Made by a program: the position numbers and the translations under genes
Shown: in pieces, positions 17,302 to 27,060 of the stretch
How the letters are laid out: each line of letters opens with the position of its first letter
How positions within the stretch are numbered: position 1 is the first letter of the stretch
Source of the DNA: SZUA-309 sp050185825
GTDB lineage: Bacteria; Pseudomonadota; Gammaproteobacteria; Pseudomonadales; Azotimanducaceae
Reading direction: 5' to 3'
Assembly: GCA_050185825.1 (NCBI GenBank)
Contig: JBFWZA010000001.1
Coordinates: forward strand, 310,001 to 374,000
Length of the DNA: 64,000 bases
Notes under the pieces: generated by a model
Databases searched by the model: none
The model's input: the letters and a program-made list of their open reading frames with translations, nothing else
Told to the model about the DNA's origin: nothing

Positions 17302-19548
17302 GTGAACGGTGACATGGCACACCTGGCGGCTCGGATTGCGGAACTGATCGACCACTCGACGAACCGCGAGGAGCTTCTGCAGGCCGTCGCCACAGAAGTG
17401 CGCAACGCGCTGAACGCCGCAGCCTGCTCTGTTTATCTGGAGGACGAGCAGTCAGGTCACCTGCTGCTGGTCGCCACTGACGGAGTTTCTCACGGTGTCA
17501 CCGAACTCAGCGAGCCGGCGACGTATCTCGACGACGGCCGGCTGTACTGGCGCGAGAAGCGTGTGGCCGCAGGTTTTCCGGCGCGCGACGGTGGCGGAGA
17601 AGACGCGGATCGCGATTCCCGCCCAGAACGATTACTCGGGGTTCCGTTGCGACGCGACCGCCGCGTGGTAGGAGCCATCGTGCTGCACGACGTAACCCGG
17701 CAGGCTCTGACCGATGCCGATGAGGCCATGCTTCTCACATCGTCGGTGCAGGTCACGGTGGCGTTGCGCCGGTTCGCCTATGCAGCGCCTTCAACCGCTG
17801 TGGCCTCCACTCAGGCGCGCTTCATCGGTGTTGCAGGCGCATCCGGCGTGGCGATAGCTCACGCCGTTTTTCCGGCGCCCTGGACAGAACTCAAAGACGT
17901 GGTCGATCGGGCACCGGAAGACCAGCAGGCCGAAGTGGAACGATATCAGGGTGCCGTCGCCAGCCTGCTCGCGGAGCTTCATACCGGACGTGAACGGCTG
18001 AGTGATCTGTTTCCCGACGGGCTTGAAGAGGTATTCAGCGTCTATCGGGAGATCGTGAACGACCGGCAGTTTTCGGATGCCGTCGTGCAGCGGATTCGTG
18101 GCGGTCAGTGGGCGCCCGCCGCCGTCCGGGACGCCGTTTCCAGCTTTGCGGACGTACTGATGTCCGCACGCGATGACGGCCTGAAGGCACGGGCGGAGGA
18201 CTTCCGCGCAATCGGCCGGCGCCTGCTGCTGCACCTGTCCGATTTCGCATGGGAAAAACAATCGCGCCGGTGCGTGCTGGTTGGCACCGAGGTCAATCTG
18301 GTTCGCATGGCGGAGGTGGGGATCGAGAATCTTGCCGGGATCGTGAGCTTTGAGGGATCAACGCTGTCTCACGCATCGCTGCTGGCACGGTCACTGGGAA
18401 TTCCCGCCGTGGTAGGCATCGGCCAGCTCGCCCGCGAAACCTACGACGGCAGCCTGCTCATCGTGGATGGATACAGCGGTCGCGTGATTGCCAACCCTGT
18501 GCCCACCGTTCTTTCGGAGTACCGTCGTCTGGAACAGGAGGAAGCAGCGCTCGCCCGGGAGCTGAAAGGAGACGAAGGTCATCCCGCCCGGACGCTGGAC
18601 GGCCTGGAGGTGCCGGTTCGGGTAAACGTTTCGCTGCCAGCCGATGCGGACAGATCGCGCGCTACGGCTCAGGGCGTAGGCCTCTACCGATCTGAGTTCC
18701 CATTCATGTTGCGGGACTCTCTGCCAACCGAGTCCGAACAGGTAGAGATCTACCGTACGATCATCAGCGCCTTCGCACCCGAACCGGTTGTGATGCGTAC
18801 GCTCGACGTCGGTGGAGACAAGCCGCTGAGCTACCTCACGGGTGGCGGACGCAACCCGTTTCTTGGCGCCCGCGGCATCAGGATCAGCCTGGATCACCCG
18901 GAAGTCTTCGTCAGTCAGGTGCGGGCGATGCTGCGCGCGGCAATCGGTTTCGACAACCTGCGCCTGCTGCTGCCGATGGTAAGTGCCGTGTCGGAGGTGA
19001 TAGAGGCCCGCAAACTCATCGAGCGCGCACGCGAGAGCCTTGCGGCCGAAGGTATAAACACGTCGGCGGCACCGGTCGGGGTCATGGTTGAGGTCCCCTC
19101 GCTTGTGTTCCAGATGGATTCACTCGCGGAGCACGTCGACTTCTTCTCCATCGGCACGAACGACCTGACTCAGTACGTGATGGCCGCCGCGCGCGAAAAC
19201 CCGGAGGTTGCCGCCCTCCACGACCATCTTCAGCCGGCGGTGTTGTCGGCCATCCGGTCGATCTTGGAGGGAGCGCACCGAAACGGCCGCAGGGTCTCCG
19301 TCTGCGGCGAGCTCGCCAGCGACCCGCTCGGCGTGGTGCCGCTGCTCGGCATGGGTGTGGACGAGCTGAGCGTCGCGCCTTCGGCGATCGGCCGGGTGAA
19401 GCGGATTATCCGGAACATATCGAGCAGTGAAGCGCGCGTGCTCGCAGATGACGTGCTGAGCCGGGCGGACGTCGGGGAGGTTCGTTCCGAGATCATCGAT
19501 TTGCTGGCACGGATCGGCCTTGGCGGTCTGGTGCGGGCCGGCCGCTGA
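17302..19548 (+). CDS. ptsP: PEP-protein phosphotransferase PtsP, nitrogen PTS enzyme I (748 aa)
   Basis: Transfers phosphate from PEP to the NPr protein in the regulatory (nitrogen) PTS. An N-terminal GAF domain (about residues 1-160) senses small metabolites. It is followed by the EI N-terminal helices, the swivelling phospho-His domain with the acceptor His in FEGSTLSHASLLARSLGIP, and the C-terminal PEP-binding barrel with DVGGDKPLSYL, LLPMVSAVSEV and the active-site Cys in SVCGELASDP. Length agrees with PtsP. GTG 17302 and ATG 17314 are both possible starts. No NPr or EIIA-Ntr gene is nearby. Confidence 0.92.
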   Translation: MNGDMAHLAARIAELIDHSTNREELLQAVATEVRNALNAAACSVYLEDEQSGHLLLVATDGVSHGVTELSEPATYLDDGRLYWREKRVAAGFPARDGGGEDADRDSRPERLLGVPLRRDRRVVGAIVLHDVTRQALTDADEAMLLTSSVQVTVALRRFAYAAPSTAVASTQARFIGVAGASGVAIAHAVFPAPWTELKDVVDRAPEDQQAEVERYQGAVASLLAELHTGRERLSDLFPDGLEEVFSVYREIVNDRQFSDAVVQRIRGGQWAPAAVRDAVSSFADVLMSARDDGLKARAEDFRAIGRRLLLHLSDFAWEKQSRRCVLVGTEVNLVRMAEVGIENLAGIVSFEGSTLSHASLLARSLGIPAVVGIGQLARETYDGSLLIVDGYSGRVIANPVPTVLSEYRRLEQEEAALARELKGDEGHPARTLDGLEVPVRVNVSLPADADRSRATAQGVGLYRSEFPFMLRDSLPTESEQVEIYRTIISAFAPEPVVMRTLDVGGDKPLSYLTGGGRNPFLGARGIRISLDHPEVFVSQVRAMLRAAIGFDNLRLLLPMVSAVSEVIEARKLIERARESLAAEGINTSAAPVGVMVEVPSLVFQMDSLAEHVDFFSIGTNDLTQYVMAAARENPEVAALHDHLQPAVLSAIRSILEGAHRNGRRVSVCGELASDPLGVVPLLGMGVDELSVAPSAIGRVKRIIRNISSSEARVLADDVLSRADVGEVRSEIIDLLARIGLGGLVRAGR

Positions 19549-19564
19549 GGCGCGCCGGACGCGC

Positions 19565-20530
19565 TCACAACCGGGATGCCAGCTCCCGGACGATCTCACC
19601 CGCCGGGCGCACGTCATGTACCTTTCCCACTCCGGTACCGGCGTACAGCACACCGGCCCGCAGATCGCCCTGCATACCCCGCAGGGGTGGCATGACGGAG
19701 TAGCGTGGAATTTCCTGATCGTTCCACCGGTAGACCGTTTCGCCCTCACCCGGCCGGATACCCGGTGCCGGGGCACCGGCAGCCTCCCAGGCCGCTACGG
19801 TGGCATTGCGCAGGTTCCGATGCGGTGCGTGTTCCCAGCCAATGTCGAACAGCTCCGATCGGACAGTGGCATCGGGCCCGGCTTCGATCAGAGCCCGCTT
19901 GTACTCGTCGTGCGCGAACGACTCGTCGCTGGCCACAAATCGCGTTCCGGCCAGCACGCCGGCCGCGCCCCGCTGCATCGCCCGCACCACATCCTCCGCA
20001 TCTGTGATGCCGCCTGCCGCCACCACCGGAACATCATCCGCAACGGCAAACACCACGTCGAGCAGCTCGACCAGCGGGATCTCGCTCATGACGTGCCCGC
20101 CCGCTTCGACGCCCTGGGCGATCAATACCCCGCAGCCGGCATCGAGGGCGGCTTTTGCCGAATCTTCATCCCACACGGTGGCCACCATGTGCACGCCGGG
20201 AGCGTCGACCGCCCGCATCGACGCCAGAGGGTCGCCCCAGAAGAGGTGAACGATGCCTACCCCTTCGTCGATCGCCATGGCCATCAATTCCGTCTGCACC
20301 AGGTCCGCTCTCAGGTTGACACCGAACGGCCTGTCAGTGAGCAAGCGTGCCGCACGGATGTCCCGGCGCGACGATTCGAGCGGCTGGTGCCACACCGGCA
20401 ACATACCGAGCCCGCCGGCATTGGAAACCGCCGCCACCAGTTCCGGGCCGGCAACAGCACCCATGGGGCCCTGCACGACTGGCACTTCCAGTCCGAGCAG
20501 CCGGGTGAGTTGGTTGCCGTTAAATGCCAT
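19565..20530 (-). CDS. Nitronate monooxygenase / 2-nitropropane dioxygenase family (321 aa)
   Basis: FMN TIM-barrel enzyme that oxidises nitronates, or a related flavin oxidoreductase. Signature segments are VPVVQGPMGAVAGPELVAAVSNAGG at the N-terminus (FMN edge), LIAQGVEAGGHV with the catalytic His, and VPVVAAGGITDAEDV plus AAGVLAGTRFVAS for phosphate binding. GGAGGGACGCT precedes the ATG. Convergent with ptsP, 17 bp apart. Confidence 0.88.
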   Translation of the reverse strand: MAFNGNQLTRLLGLEVPVVQGPMGAVAGPELVAAVSNAGGLGMLPVWHQPLESSRRDIRAARLLTDRPFGVNLRADLVQTELMAMAIDEGVGIVHLFWGDPLASMRAVDAPGVHMVATVWDEDSAKAALDAGCGVLIAQGVEAGGHVMSEIPLVELLDVVFAVADDVPVVAAGGITDAEDVVRAMQRGAAGVLAGTRFVASDESFAHDEYKRALIEAGPDATVRSELFDIGWEHAPHRNLRNATVAAWEAAGAPAPGIRPGEGETVYRWNDQEIPRYSVMPPLRGMQGDLRAGVLYAGTGVGKVHDVRPAGEIVRELASRL

Positions 20531-20567
20531 AGCGTCCCTCCGTCGGCATTAGCCCGCCGCCAAGCGA

Positions 20568-21185
20568 TCAGTGCAGCGGTGCCAGCTTCACGTCCTTGCG
20601 GTCCAGAGCCTGGGCGACATCATACATTGCCTGATTGAGCACCTGGTGAATGTTCTCGTCGTAGTCACGGCCGTATTTCGCTTCGATGTCCGCCATGACC
20701 AGATTGTGGATGCCATGTGAGAGCACCTTGTCGAAGAGAAATCCCGACCACCACGTTCCGTCCTCCACGGTACCAGCCGAAACGAGCGCCTCCGCCAGCT
20801 TCGCTCCGACCAGCTCCGGGGGGGCTTCGGGTAGCGCCACGCCCGCCTCGATTGCACGCTTCAGCCCGTCTTTCACGGCAAAGGTCATACCATCGATGAA
20901 GTGCGTGACCTTTTTTTCACCGTACTGTTTGGTCAGCTTCGCGACTTCTCTGTCGACCGTTGCCTGCCCGAGCATGGAGATCAGGGCGCCTGCGAAAGAG
21001 AAGTCCTCAGGACCGCCGCCAGCCTTCACCAGAGCGGCGGTCACCTCGAGGTCAGGGGCGTCGGTGTACGCCGGTCCACCGAACCAGTTCATGCCTGCGG
21101 TGCCGTCGGTTTCCGTAAAAGCCATACCGGCGATGGCGAGCAGAGCGGTGATGAACGATAGTGAAAACAGTTTGCTTTTATTCAT
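20568..21185 (-). CDS. Secreted protein of unknown function (205 aa)
   Basis: Sec signal peptide: basic start MNKSKLF, a hydrophobic core and a likely cleavage after GMA near residue 22; no lipobox Cys, so a soluble periplasmic protein is predicted. The mature part is mostly amphipathic helix with conserved-looking Trp and His (GTWWSGFLFDKVLSHGIHN). I do not recognise the family. It follows aceE by about 60 bp on the same strand and could be co-transcribed, though no functional link is evident. Confidence 0.7.
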   Translation of the reverse strand: MNKSKLFSLSFITALLAIAGMAFTETDGTAGMNWFGGPAYTDAPDLEVTAALVKAGGGPEDFSFAGALISMLGQATVDREVAKLTKQYGEKKVTHFIDGMTFAVKDGLKRAIEAGVALPEAPPELVGAKLAEALVSAGTVEDGTWWSGFLFDKVLSHGIHNLVMADIEAKYGRDYDENIHQVLNQAMYDVAQALDRKDVKLAPLH

Positions 21186-21247
21186 GATATTGCCTCTTTC
21201 AGGTTTCCGCTTTTCAGCATCCTGCGCACAAGTTGGTCGCTGTTCTG

Positions 21248-23914
21248 TCAGCTGACTCTCGGATTGGACTTCCCGGGATCGATGCCCATCGTGTCGCGTG
21301 CCTTTCGCACCTCTTCGGACGGCAACTTCTGCGCATCACAAAGGCCCTTCAACGCCGCCAGCGCGATGAACCGGCGATCCACTTCGAAAAAATGCCTCAG
21401 CTCTTCCCGGGTGTCGCTGCGCCCGAAGCCGTCCGTGCCCAGCACCTGGTAAGGCGCGTCGATCTGGCCACGGAGCTGCTCTGCCAGCGATTTCACATAG
21501 TCACTCGCTGCCACTACGGGGGCATCTCCATCGAGCAGCGTGGCAACGTAACTCCGGCGCGGCGGCTCGTCGGGATGCAGCAGGTTCCAGCGCGCCACAT
21601 CCTGCGCCTCGCGGGCAAGTTCGGTGAAACTGGTGACGCTGTACACCTCGGCGTGCACGCCGTGGCCCTGGTACAGCATCTCGGCCGCTGCCTCCACCTC
21701 GCGCAGAATGGCACCGGAGCCGAGCAGCCGGACCCGCTTACCGGACCCACCCTCACCGTGGCTGCGCAGCCTGTACATTCCCTTCACGATCCCCACCTCG
21801 CAGTCTGCCGGCATTGCAGGGTGAGGATAGTTCTCATTGCCCAACGTGATGTAGAAGTACACCCGCTCTCGACGGCGGAACATCCGTTCGAGACCGCTGT
21901 GGATGATCACGGCAAGTTCGTAGGCATAGCACGGATCGTAGGAGATGCAGTTCGGTATCGTGCTCGCGAGCACGTGGCTGTGACCATCCTGGTGCTGCAA
22001 TCCTTCGCCGTTCAGCGTTGTCCGACCTGAGGTGCCACCGAGAAGGAACCCCCGCGCACACATGTCACCGGCTGCCCAGGCAAGATCACCGACACGCTGA
22101 AATCCGAACATGGAGTAATAGATGAAGAAAGGAATCAGCGTGAAACCGTGGGTGTTGCTCGCGGTGGCAGCTGCCATCCAGGCGGCAAAGGCGCCTGCCT
22201 CGTTGATGCCTTCCTCGAGTACCTGTCCGTCCTGTTTTTCCCTGTACGCGGCGATCTCGCCAGCGTCCTCGGGTTCGTAGAGTTGCCCGACGGAGGAATA
22301 GATACCCACCTGACGGAACAGGCCCTCCATGCCGAACGTTCGAGCCTCGTCCGGCACCACAGGAACCACCCGCTTGCCGAGATTCTTGTCCCGGATCAAC
22401 GTCGACAGCAGGCGAACGAAGGCCATGGTCGTGGAGTTTGCGCGCTCGCCGGTGCCGTCAAGCACGTTTGAGAAAGCGGACAGAGCCGGAATCTCGAGGA
22501 TCGTCTCGTCGTCCAGACGTTGCGGCAGCGGTCCCCCGAGCGGTTCCCGTTTCCGCCTCATGTACACCATTTCGGCGGAGTCATCGGGCGGCCGGTAGTA
22601 CGGTACCTGCTCGAGCTCACTGTCGGTGAGCGGAATATCGAACCGGTCCCGGAAGTGTTTGAGCGCCTCCAGATCCAGCTTCTTGATCTGGTGGGTGTCG
22701 TTCTCTGCTTCCCCGGCGTCACCCAGACCATATCCCTTGACCGTCTTGGCCAGGATGACCGTAGGCTCGCCGGTGTGGTGTACGGCTTCGTGGTAGGCCG
22801 CGTAGACTTTATAGGGGTCGTGGCCACCACGGTTCAGTCGTCGGATATCGTCCTCGGACAGATGCGCCACCAGCTTTTCGAGCTCCGGATATCGGCCGAA
22901 AAAATGCTCGCGCGTGTAGGCTCCACCGCGCGCGGCAAAATTCTGGTACTCCCCGTCCACGGCTTCGTCCATTCGCTTCTGCAGGAACCCGTCATGATCG
23001 TTGGCAAACAGGGGATCCCACAGGCGGCCCCAGACCACCTTGATGACATTCCAGCCGGCGCCCCGAAACGCACCTTCGAGCTCCTGAATGATCTTCCCGT
23101 TGCCTCGCACCGGGCCGTCGAGGCGCTGCAGATTGCAGTTGACCACGAAGATCAGATTGTCGAGCTTCTCCCGGCCTGCCAGCGACAGCGCGCCGAGTGA
23201 TTCCGGCTCGTCGCACTCGCCGTCGCCGACGAATGCCCACACCTTCCGGTCACGCATGGCCACCAGACCTCGGCGGTCCAGGTACTTCATGACATGAGCC
23301 TGGTAGATGGCCTGCAGCGGGCCCAGCCCCATCGACACCGTCGAGAACTGCCAGTAATCCGGCATGAGCCAGGGGTGTGGGTACGAGGACAGGCCCTTGC
23401 CACCGGCCTCACGGCGGAAGTTCTCGAGCTCGGCATCCGAGATCCGCCCTTCCAGATAGGATCTGGCATAAATTCCAGGCGAGGAGTGCCCCTGAAAATA
23501 CACGAGATCTCCGGGCTGATCATCGATCACCCCGCGAAAGAAGTAGTTGAATCCCACGTCGTAGAGCGTCGCGGAAGAAGCGAAGGCGGAAATGTGACCG
23601 CCGAGGTGGTCATCACCCTGGTTCGCCCGCACCACCATCGCCGCCGCGTTCCAGCGGATGAGCGAACGGATCCGGCGTTCCATGAACAGATCGCCAGGCA
23701 TGAAGGCTTCTCGGCTGGCCGGGATCGTGTTCCGATACGGCGTGGTCACCGTGTACGGCAGCCGGGCACCAGTTTCGGTCATCCGGGCAGACAGGCGTTC
23801 AAGCAGATAGCTGGCGCGGTCGACGCCTTCGAAATCGAGCACGCCCTCCAGGGCGTCCAGCCACTCCGCGACCTCGGAATCGCCTGTTGCACCGGCTGTT
23901 TCAGTCTGTCTCAT
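21248..23914 (-). CDS. aceE: Pyruvate dehydrogenase E1 component, homodimeric type AceE (888 aa)
   Basis: Decarboxylates pyruvate and transfers the acetyl group to lipoyl-E2. Length equals that of gammaproteobacterial AceE. ThDP motif is FVGDGECDEPESLGAL followed by VVNCNLQRLDGPVRGN; the catalytic His region is DDHLGGHISAFASSATLYD. Unlike the usual arrangement, no aceF or lpd gene follows; the next gene is an unrelated secreted protein. A 23-bp palindrome lies 81-103 bp upstream of the start. Its first about 100 bp are duplicated in degraded form near 27.7 kb. Confidence 0.95.
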   Translation of the reverse strand: MRQTETAGATGDSEVAEWLDALEGVLDFEGVDRASYLLERLSARMTETGARLPYTVTTPYRNTIPASREAFMPGDLFMERRIRSLIRWNAAAMVVRANQGDDHLGGHISAFASSATLYDVGFNYFFRGVIDDQPGDLVYFQGHSSPGIYARSYLEGRISDAELENFRREAGGKGLSSYPHPWLMPDYWQFSTVSMGLGPLQAIYQAHVMKYLDRRGLVAMRDRKVWAFVGDGECDEPESLGALSLAGREKLDNLIFVVNCNLQRLDGPVRGNGKIIQELEGAFRGAGWNVIKVVWGRLWDPLFANDHDGFLQKRMDEAVDGEYQNFAARGGAYTREHFFGRYPELEKLVAHLSEDDIRRLNRGGHDPYKVYAAYHEAVHHTGEPTVILAKTVKGYGLGDAGEAENDTHQIKKLDLEALKHFRDRFDIPLTDSELEQVPYYRPPDDSAEMVYMRRKREPLGGPLPQRLDDETILEIPALSAFSNVLDGTGERANSTTMAFVRLLSTLIRDKNLGKRVVPVVPDEARTFGMEGLFRQVGIYSSVGQLYEPEDAGEIAAYREKQDGQVLEEGINEAGAFAAWMAAATASNTHGFTLIPFFIYYSMFGFQRVGDLAWAAGDMCARGFLLGGTSGRTTLNGEGLQHQDGHSHVLASTIPNCISYDPCYAYELAVIIHSGLERMFRRRERVYFYITLGNENYPHPAMPADCEVGIVKGMYRLRSHGEGGSGKRVRLLGSGAILREVEAAAEMLYQGHGVHAEVYSVTSFTELAREAQDVARWNLLHPDEPPRRSYVATLLDGDAPVVAASDYVKSLAEQLRGQIDAPYQVLGTDGFGRSDTREELRHFFEVDRRFIALAALKGLCDAQKLPSEEVRKARDTMGIDPGKSNPRVS

Positions 23915-23994
23915 GCGCCAATCTCACGCTCAACAACGGTGGTCCACGACGCTGGTGCCGCTTTCCTGCCTCAGGTGCACCGTAGCTCATCCTA

Positions 23995-24017
23995 AATTAT
24001 TTGAATATCAAATAATT
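23995..24017. promoter_or_regulatory. 23-bp palindrome upstream of aceE
   Basis: AATTATTTGA at 23995-24004, spacer ATA, TCAAATAATT at 24008-24017: perfect 10-bp arms in an AT-rich patch 81-103 bp upstream of the aceE ATG. It does not match the E. coli PdhR box (ATTGGTnnnACCAAT) or an FNR box, so the binding factor is unknown. The second repeat copy near 27.78 kb has lost it. Confidence 0.55.
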
Positions 24018-24046
24018 ACTGCTTTTAAAATCTGCTTATTCAATAT

Positions 24047-24290
24047 AAAACCGGATCAATGGCGCATGAGATAGCGAGCGCGAGGTCCGGTCGGACGAGA
24101 CTTTTCACCTCGGAATCGAGCAGATCCTCGAACAGCGCCTTCACACCGTCGGTCTCTGCTCGATCGTGGAGTGCGAAAGCAGACGATCGATGAATCCATC
24201 GGCCGCAGCAAGGATTTCGGTCGGTTCTTCCTGGCCTTTGCCCAGTTCGTTCATCCATCCGGCGAGACGACGGTGGCGCCGTCGTAGCGG
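24047..24290 (-). pseudogene. Truncated ferritin-like-helix gene (copy 1)
   Basis: Minus-strand reading keeps the C-terminal segment HDRAETDGVKALFEDLLDSE, matching residues about 115-140 of the intact copy at 27851-28309. About 190 bp of the middle and the 5' end are missing, and the remaining blocks are in different frames. It cannot encode a functional product. Confidence 0.75.
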
Positions 24291-24334
24291 GGGCGGCGCC
24301 GACCCGATCAAATTCGTGGGTTTCCCGGAGGCTC

Positions 24335-25585
24335 GTATAGTTGAGCCAGGCCGCCATGGCCGAAACTGTATTCCAGCCTGGCACCAAGACCGATACGTTG
24401 ATCCGCTTTTCCACCGTCGCCGGGGAAAGCGGCGGTCCCGATACTGGCGCGACCCACGTGGATTTTCGCTCAAGTTCTACACCACTGAGGGTAACTACGA
24501 CATGGTCGGCAACAACACACCGATCTTCTTTATTCGAGACGCAATGAAGTTTCAGCATTTCATCCGCTCACAGAAGCGGCGGGCAGACAGCGGGCTTCGC
24601 GATCATGATATGCAGTGGGATTTCTGGACACTGTCACCTGAAACGGCACATCAGGTCGCGTGGTTGATGGGTGACCGCGGTATTCCGAGAACATGGCGGC
24701 ACATGAACGGCTACGGCAGTCACACCTACATGTGGCGGAACGCTGAGGGGAAGATGTACTGGGTCAAACACCACTTCAAGACCGACCAGGGCATCGAGTT
24801 TCTGACCCAGGCTGAGGCTGATCACCTTGCCGGCGTGGATGCCGACTACCATCGTCGGGATCTGTTCGAGTCGATCGGGAAGGGCAACTTCCCCAGCTGG
24901 ACACTGAAAATGCAGATCATGCCGTTCGAAGACGCCAAAACCTATCGGTTCAACCCGTTTGATCTCACGAAAGTCTGGCCACACAAGGACTACCCGCTTG
25001 TCGAAGTCGGCAAGCTGATCCTGAATCGTAATCCAACCGATTATCACACAGAGATCGAGCAGGCTGCGTTTGAGCCGAGTAACCTGGTACCGGGAATCGG
25101 CTTGAGCCCGGACAAGATGCTCCTCGCGCGAGGCTTCTCTTATACCAACGCACACCGTGCCCGGCTCGGCGTCAACTACAAGCAGATCCCGGTAAACCGT
25201 CCACAGGCGCCCCTGAACAACTACAGTAAAGACGGAGCCATGCGGACAGAGAATGCCGCCGCCCCAGTGTACGCGCATAACTCGTACGGCGGTCCAAAGG
25301 CTGATCCAGAGCGGGCTGACGAGGCGGGATTGTGGTACGCCGACGGTGATATGGTGCGCAGCGCTTATACTCTTCGATCCGATGACGATGACTTCGGCCA
25401 GGCAAACGCTGGTACGCGAAGTGCTGGACAACGACGCGCGCGATCGACTGGTGAGCAACGTTGTCGGTCACCTTTCGGAAGCCTCAGCTTGGTCGAGTTC
25501 ATCCTGATATCGGCGGTGAAGCTTCAGTTGCGGCTCCGTGGTGGAGCGCCACTCTTGTATGGCCTCGGATACAACTCGCAATGAG
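24335..25585 (+). pseudogene. Decayed monofunctional haem catalase gene
   Basis: Clear catalase sequence broken across frames. It starts in one frame at MAETVFQPGTKTDTLIRFSTV, shifts near 24445 into DPRGFSLKFYTTEGNYDMVG, and continues through FNPFDLTKVWPHKDYPLVEV and ARGFSYTNAHRARLGVN (proximal Tyr region). It shifts again near 25405 into TLVREVLDNDARDRLVSNVV and again near 25480. The N-terminus with the distal catalytic His is absent: the reading begins right at the end of direct-repeat copy 1. At least three frameshifts plus a 5' truncation make it non-functional. Confidence 0.88.
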
Positions 25586-25641
25586 TTATGTGAGTCTCGC
25601 CGGAAAGAACAAACGCTGGCGAACGGCTTCAGGAATCTCCG

Positions 25642-25845
25642 TCAGTCGGCTGCTGCGAGCATTCGCTCAATGATCGGGCGACACATCTCGCAGCGAAACT
25701 GCGTGACCTGATCGTACATCACCTCACCTGCATCTTCACAGCCTGCATCAATCGAAACCTGGATGTCCCGGCGATACAAATTGCTGCACGTGCAGACAAG
25801 GTCGGGTTCGCTTGCTCGTTGATTAAAGTTCACGGGGGCTCGCAA
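25642..25845 (-). CDS. BFD-type [2Fe-2S] ferredoxin-like protein (about 63-67 aa)
   Basis: Bacterioferritin-associated-ferredoxin-like domain. The cluster ligands are CTC (in DLVCTCSNLYRRDIQ) and, 31 residues later, CEMC (in FRCEMCRPIIERML), the usual CxC...CxxC spacing. TTG 25845 and GTG 25833 are both possible starts and neither has a strong ribosome binding site. A role in releasing iron from bacterioferritin is the family precedent. The neighbouring ferritin-like gene at 27.9 kb belongs to a different family, so the partner is not certain. Confidence 0.75.
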   Translation of the reverse strand: MRAPVNFNQRASEPDLVCTCSNLYRRDIQVSIDAGCEDAGEVMYDQVTQFRCEMCRPIIERMLAAAD

Positions 25846-26120
25846 CTCATGTTTGATACCAATCTACAGGACTACTCAAATTTTGAGCAGCGAATGTAGT
25901 TCACGTTGCAGGCGAGAATAATTCGATACCAGTTACTGCGATTTCCCACTAGCTAGCAGTGAAGCTTTGCCGATTTGCGAGAAGAATGTATTGGTAAACT
26001 CGATGCGATAATCAGGGAATATTCGTTCGATTCCACCTGGTGTCGGATCTCAGCCTCGCCCAGCATCATGCCGGGAGGAAATGGGGCTCGTGCAGCATAT
26101 CGAGGCGCCCAGAATCGAGT

Positions 26121-26816
26121 CTAGTTACCAACTGGTGTAAGGCTGAATTCGTAAACTGATTCGATGGTCTCTAGCAGCTTAGAGAGTCGTGCTGCGTTGA
26201 CGCGATTATTGGTGCGCAGCACCATGCTTTGATATCGAATCCGGGTGGCGCCTTCAAATCGGTAGCTGACGTCAGCAATACTGAAACCGTGGCCTTCGAT
26301 CAGGCTTAGCAGTGAATCTTCCGGGATTTCTGAGTTGTTCGCGAGCCGAACCTCCAAGCGGAAACGAGTTTGTGCCGGCATGCGGATTTCTATCCAACGG
26401 AACACCGACAACATAGCGATGGTGAGTGTGACTGATACAACCAGGGGAAAGTAGAAACCAATTCCTGCGAGAATTCCGATTGCCGAAGTAATCCAGATAG
26501 ATGCAGCGGTGGTCAGGCCCCGCACCGACAGACCTTCTTGCATGATGACACCGGCACCGAGGAAGCCGATACCGGTCATGATACCCTGGGCCATCCGGGT
26601 AGGGTCAATTCTTACGATTTCGGCATTGCCCCGTACCCAGTGAGCTTCATATACCGTGACCAGCATCAGCAGACAGGCTGCGGTGCATACCAGAGCATGG
26701 GTACGAAAACCGGCGGGTCGACCATGGTAGGTACGCTCGTAACCAATCATGGCACCGGCAATCAGCGCCGCAAACAAGCGCAACAGCATCTCCATGCTGT
26801 CCTGGGTCATCACCAT
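26121..26816 (-). CDS. MgtC/SapB-family inner-membrane protein (231 aa)
   Basis: N-terminal half has four or five membrane helices with the MgtC signature: GAMIGYERTYHGRPAGFRTH, then GIMTGIGFLGAGVIMQEG and TTAASIWITSAIGILAG. The C-terminal soluble domain (about residues 145-231) is ACT-like. Full length. AAGGA lies about 8 nt before the ATG. Visibly less GC-rich than neighbours, consistent with its place in an accessory segment. Family members are linked to growth at low Mg2+ or to F-ATPase inhibition. Confidence 0.87.
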   Translation of the reverse strand: MVMTQDSMEMLLRLFAALIAGAMIGYERTYHGRPAGFRTHALVCTAACLLMLVTVYEAHWVRGNAEIVRIDPTRMAQGIMTGIGFLGAGVIMQEGLSVRGLTTAASIWITSAIGILAGIGFYFPLVVSVTLTIAMLSVFRWIEIRMPAQTRFRLEVRLANNSEIPEDSLLSLIEGHGFSIADVSYRFEGATRIRYQSMVLRTNNRVNAARLSKLLETIESVYEFSLTPVGN

Positions 26817-27060
26817 ACGCTGTCTTCCTTCTCAACCAGTTTCACACTGAAGAAGGCCGGGGTGACAGGTTATCCGATGGACACCCGTCCGCAATCGTTT
26901 TCTGGAGGAACGTTTCGAGGATACGGAGATCGAGTTTAAGGATATTTGATTCCAGGCGACAGCGAAGTTGCAGCACGTCAACCGCAATGCCATCGTCTGC
27001 TCAGACGCTGTTTTTACAGTGGCGAACGCCAATCCTGCAAAACATCCCGCACACATCAGT

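Larger units (their letters stand above)
23808..24317. repeat. Degraded direct repeat, copy 1 (aceE 5' end plus ferritin-like gene remnant)
   Basis: Homologous in the same orientation to 27685-28373. Shared blocks include the aceE N-terminal codons (tagctggcgcggtcgacg at 23808 and 27685), a nearly identical 40-bp block around 24050-24093 and 27797-27838 and the 3' half of the ferritin-like gene. The gacgacggtgg block near 24266 and the gacccgatcaa block at 24301 are also shared. Copy 1 keeps intact aceE but has a ferritin-like gene reduced by internal deletions. Confidence 0.8.

Noticed and set aside
24047..24093. CCGGA...TCCGG in the block shared by both repeats as an intrinsic terminator
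   Set aside because: Only a 5-bp stem with a loop of more than 30 nt; not credible.
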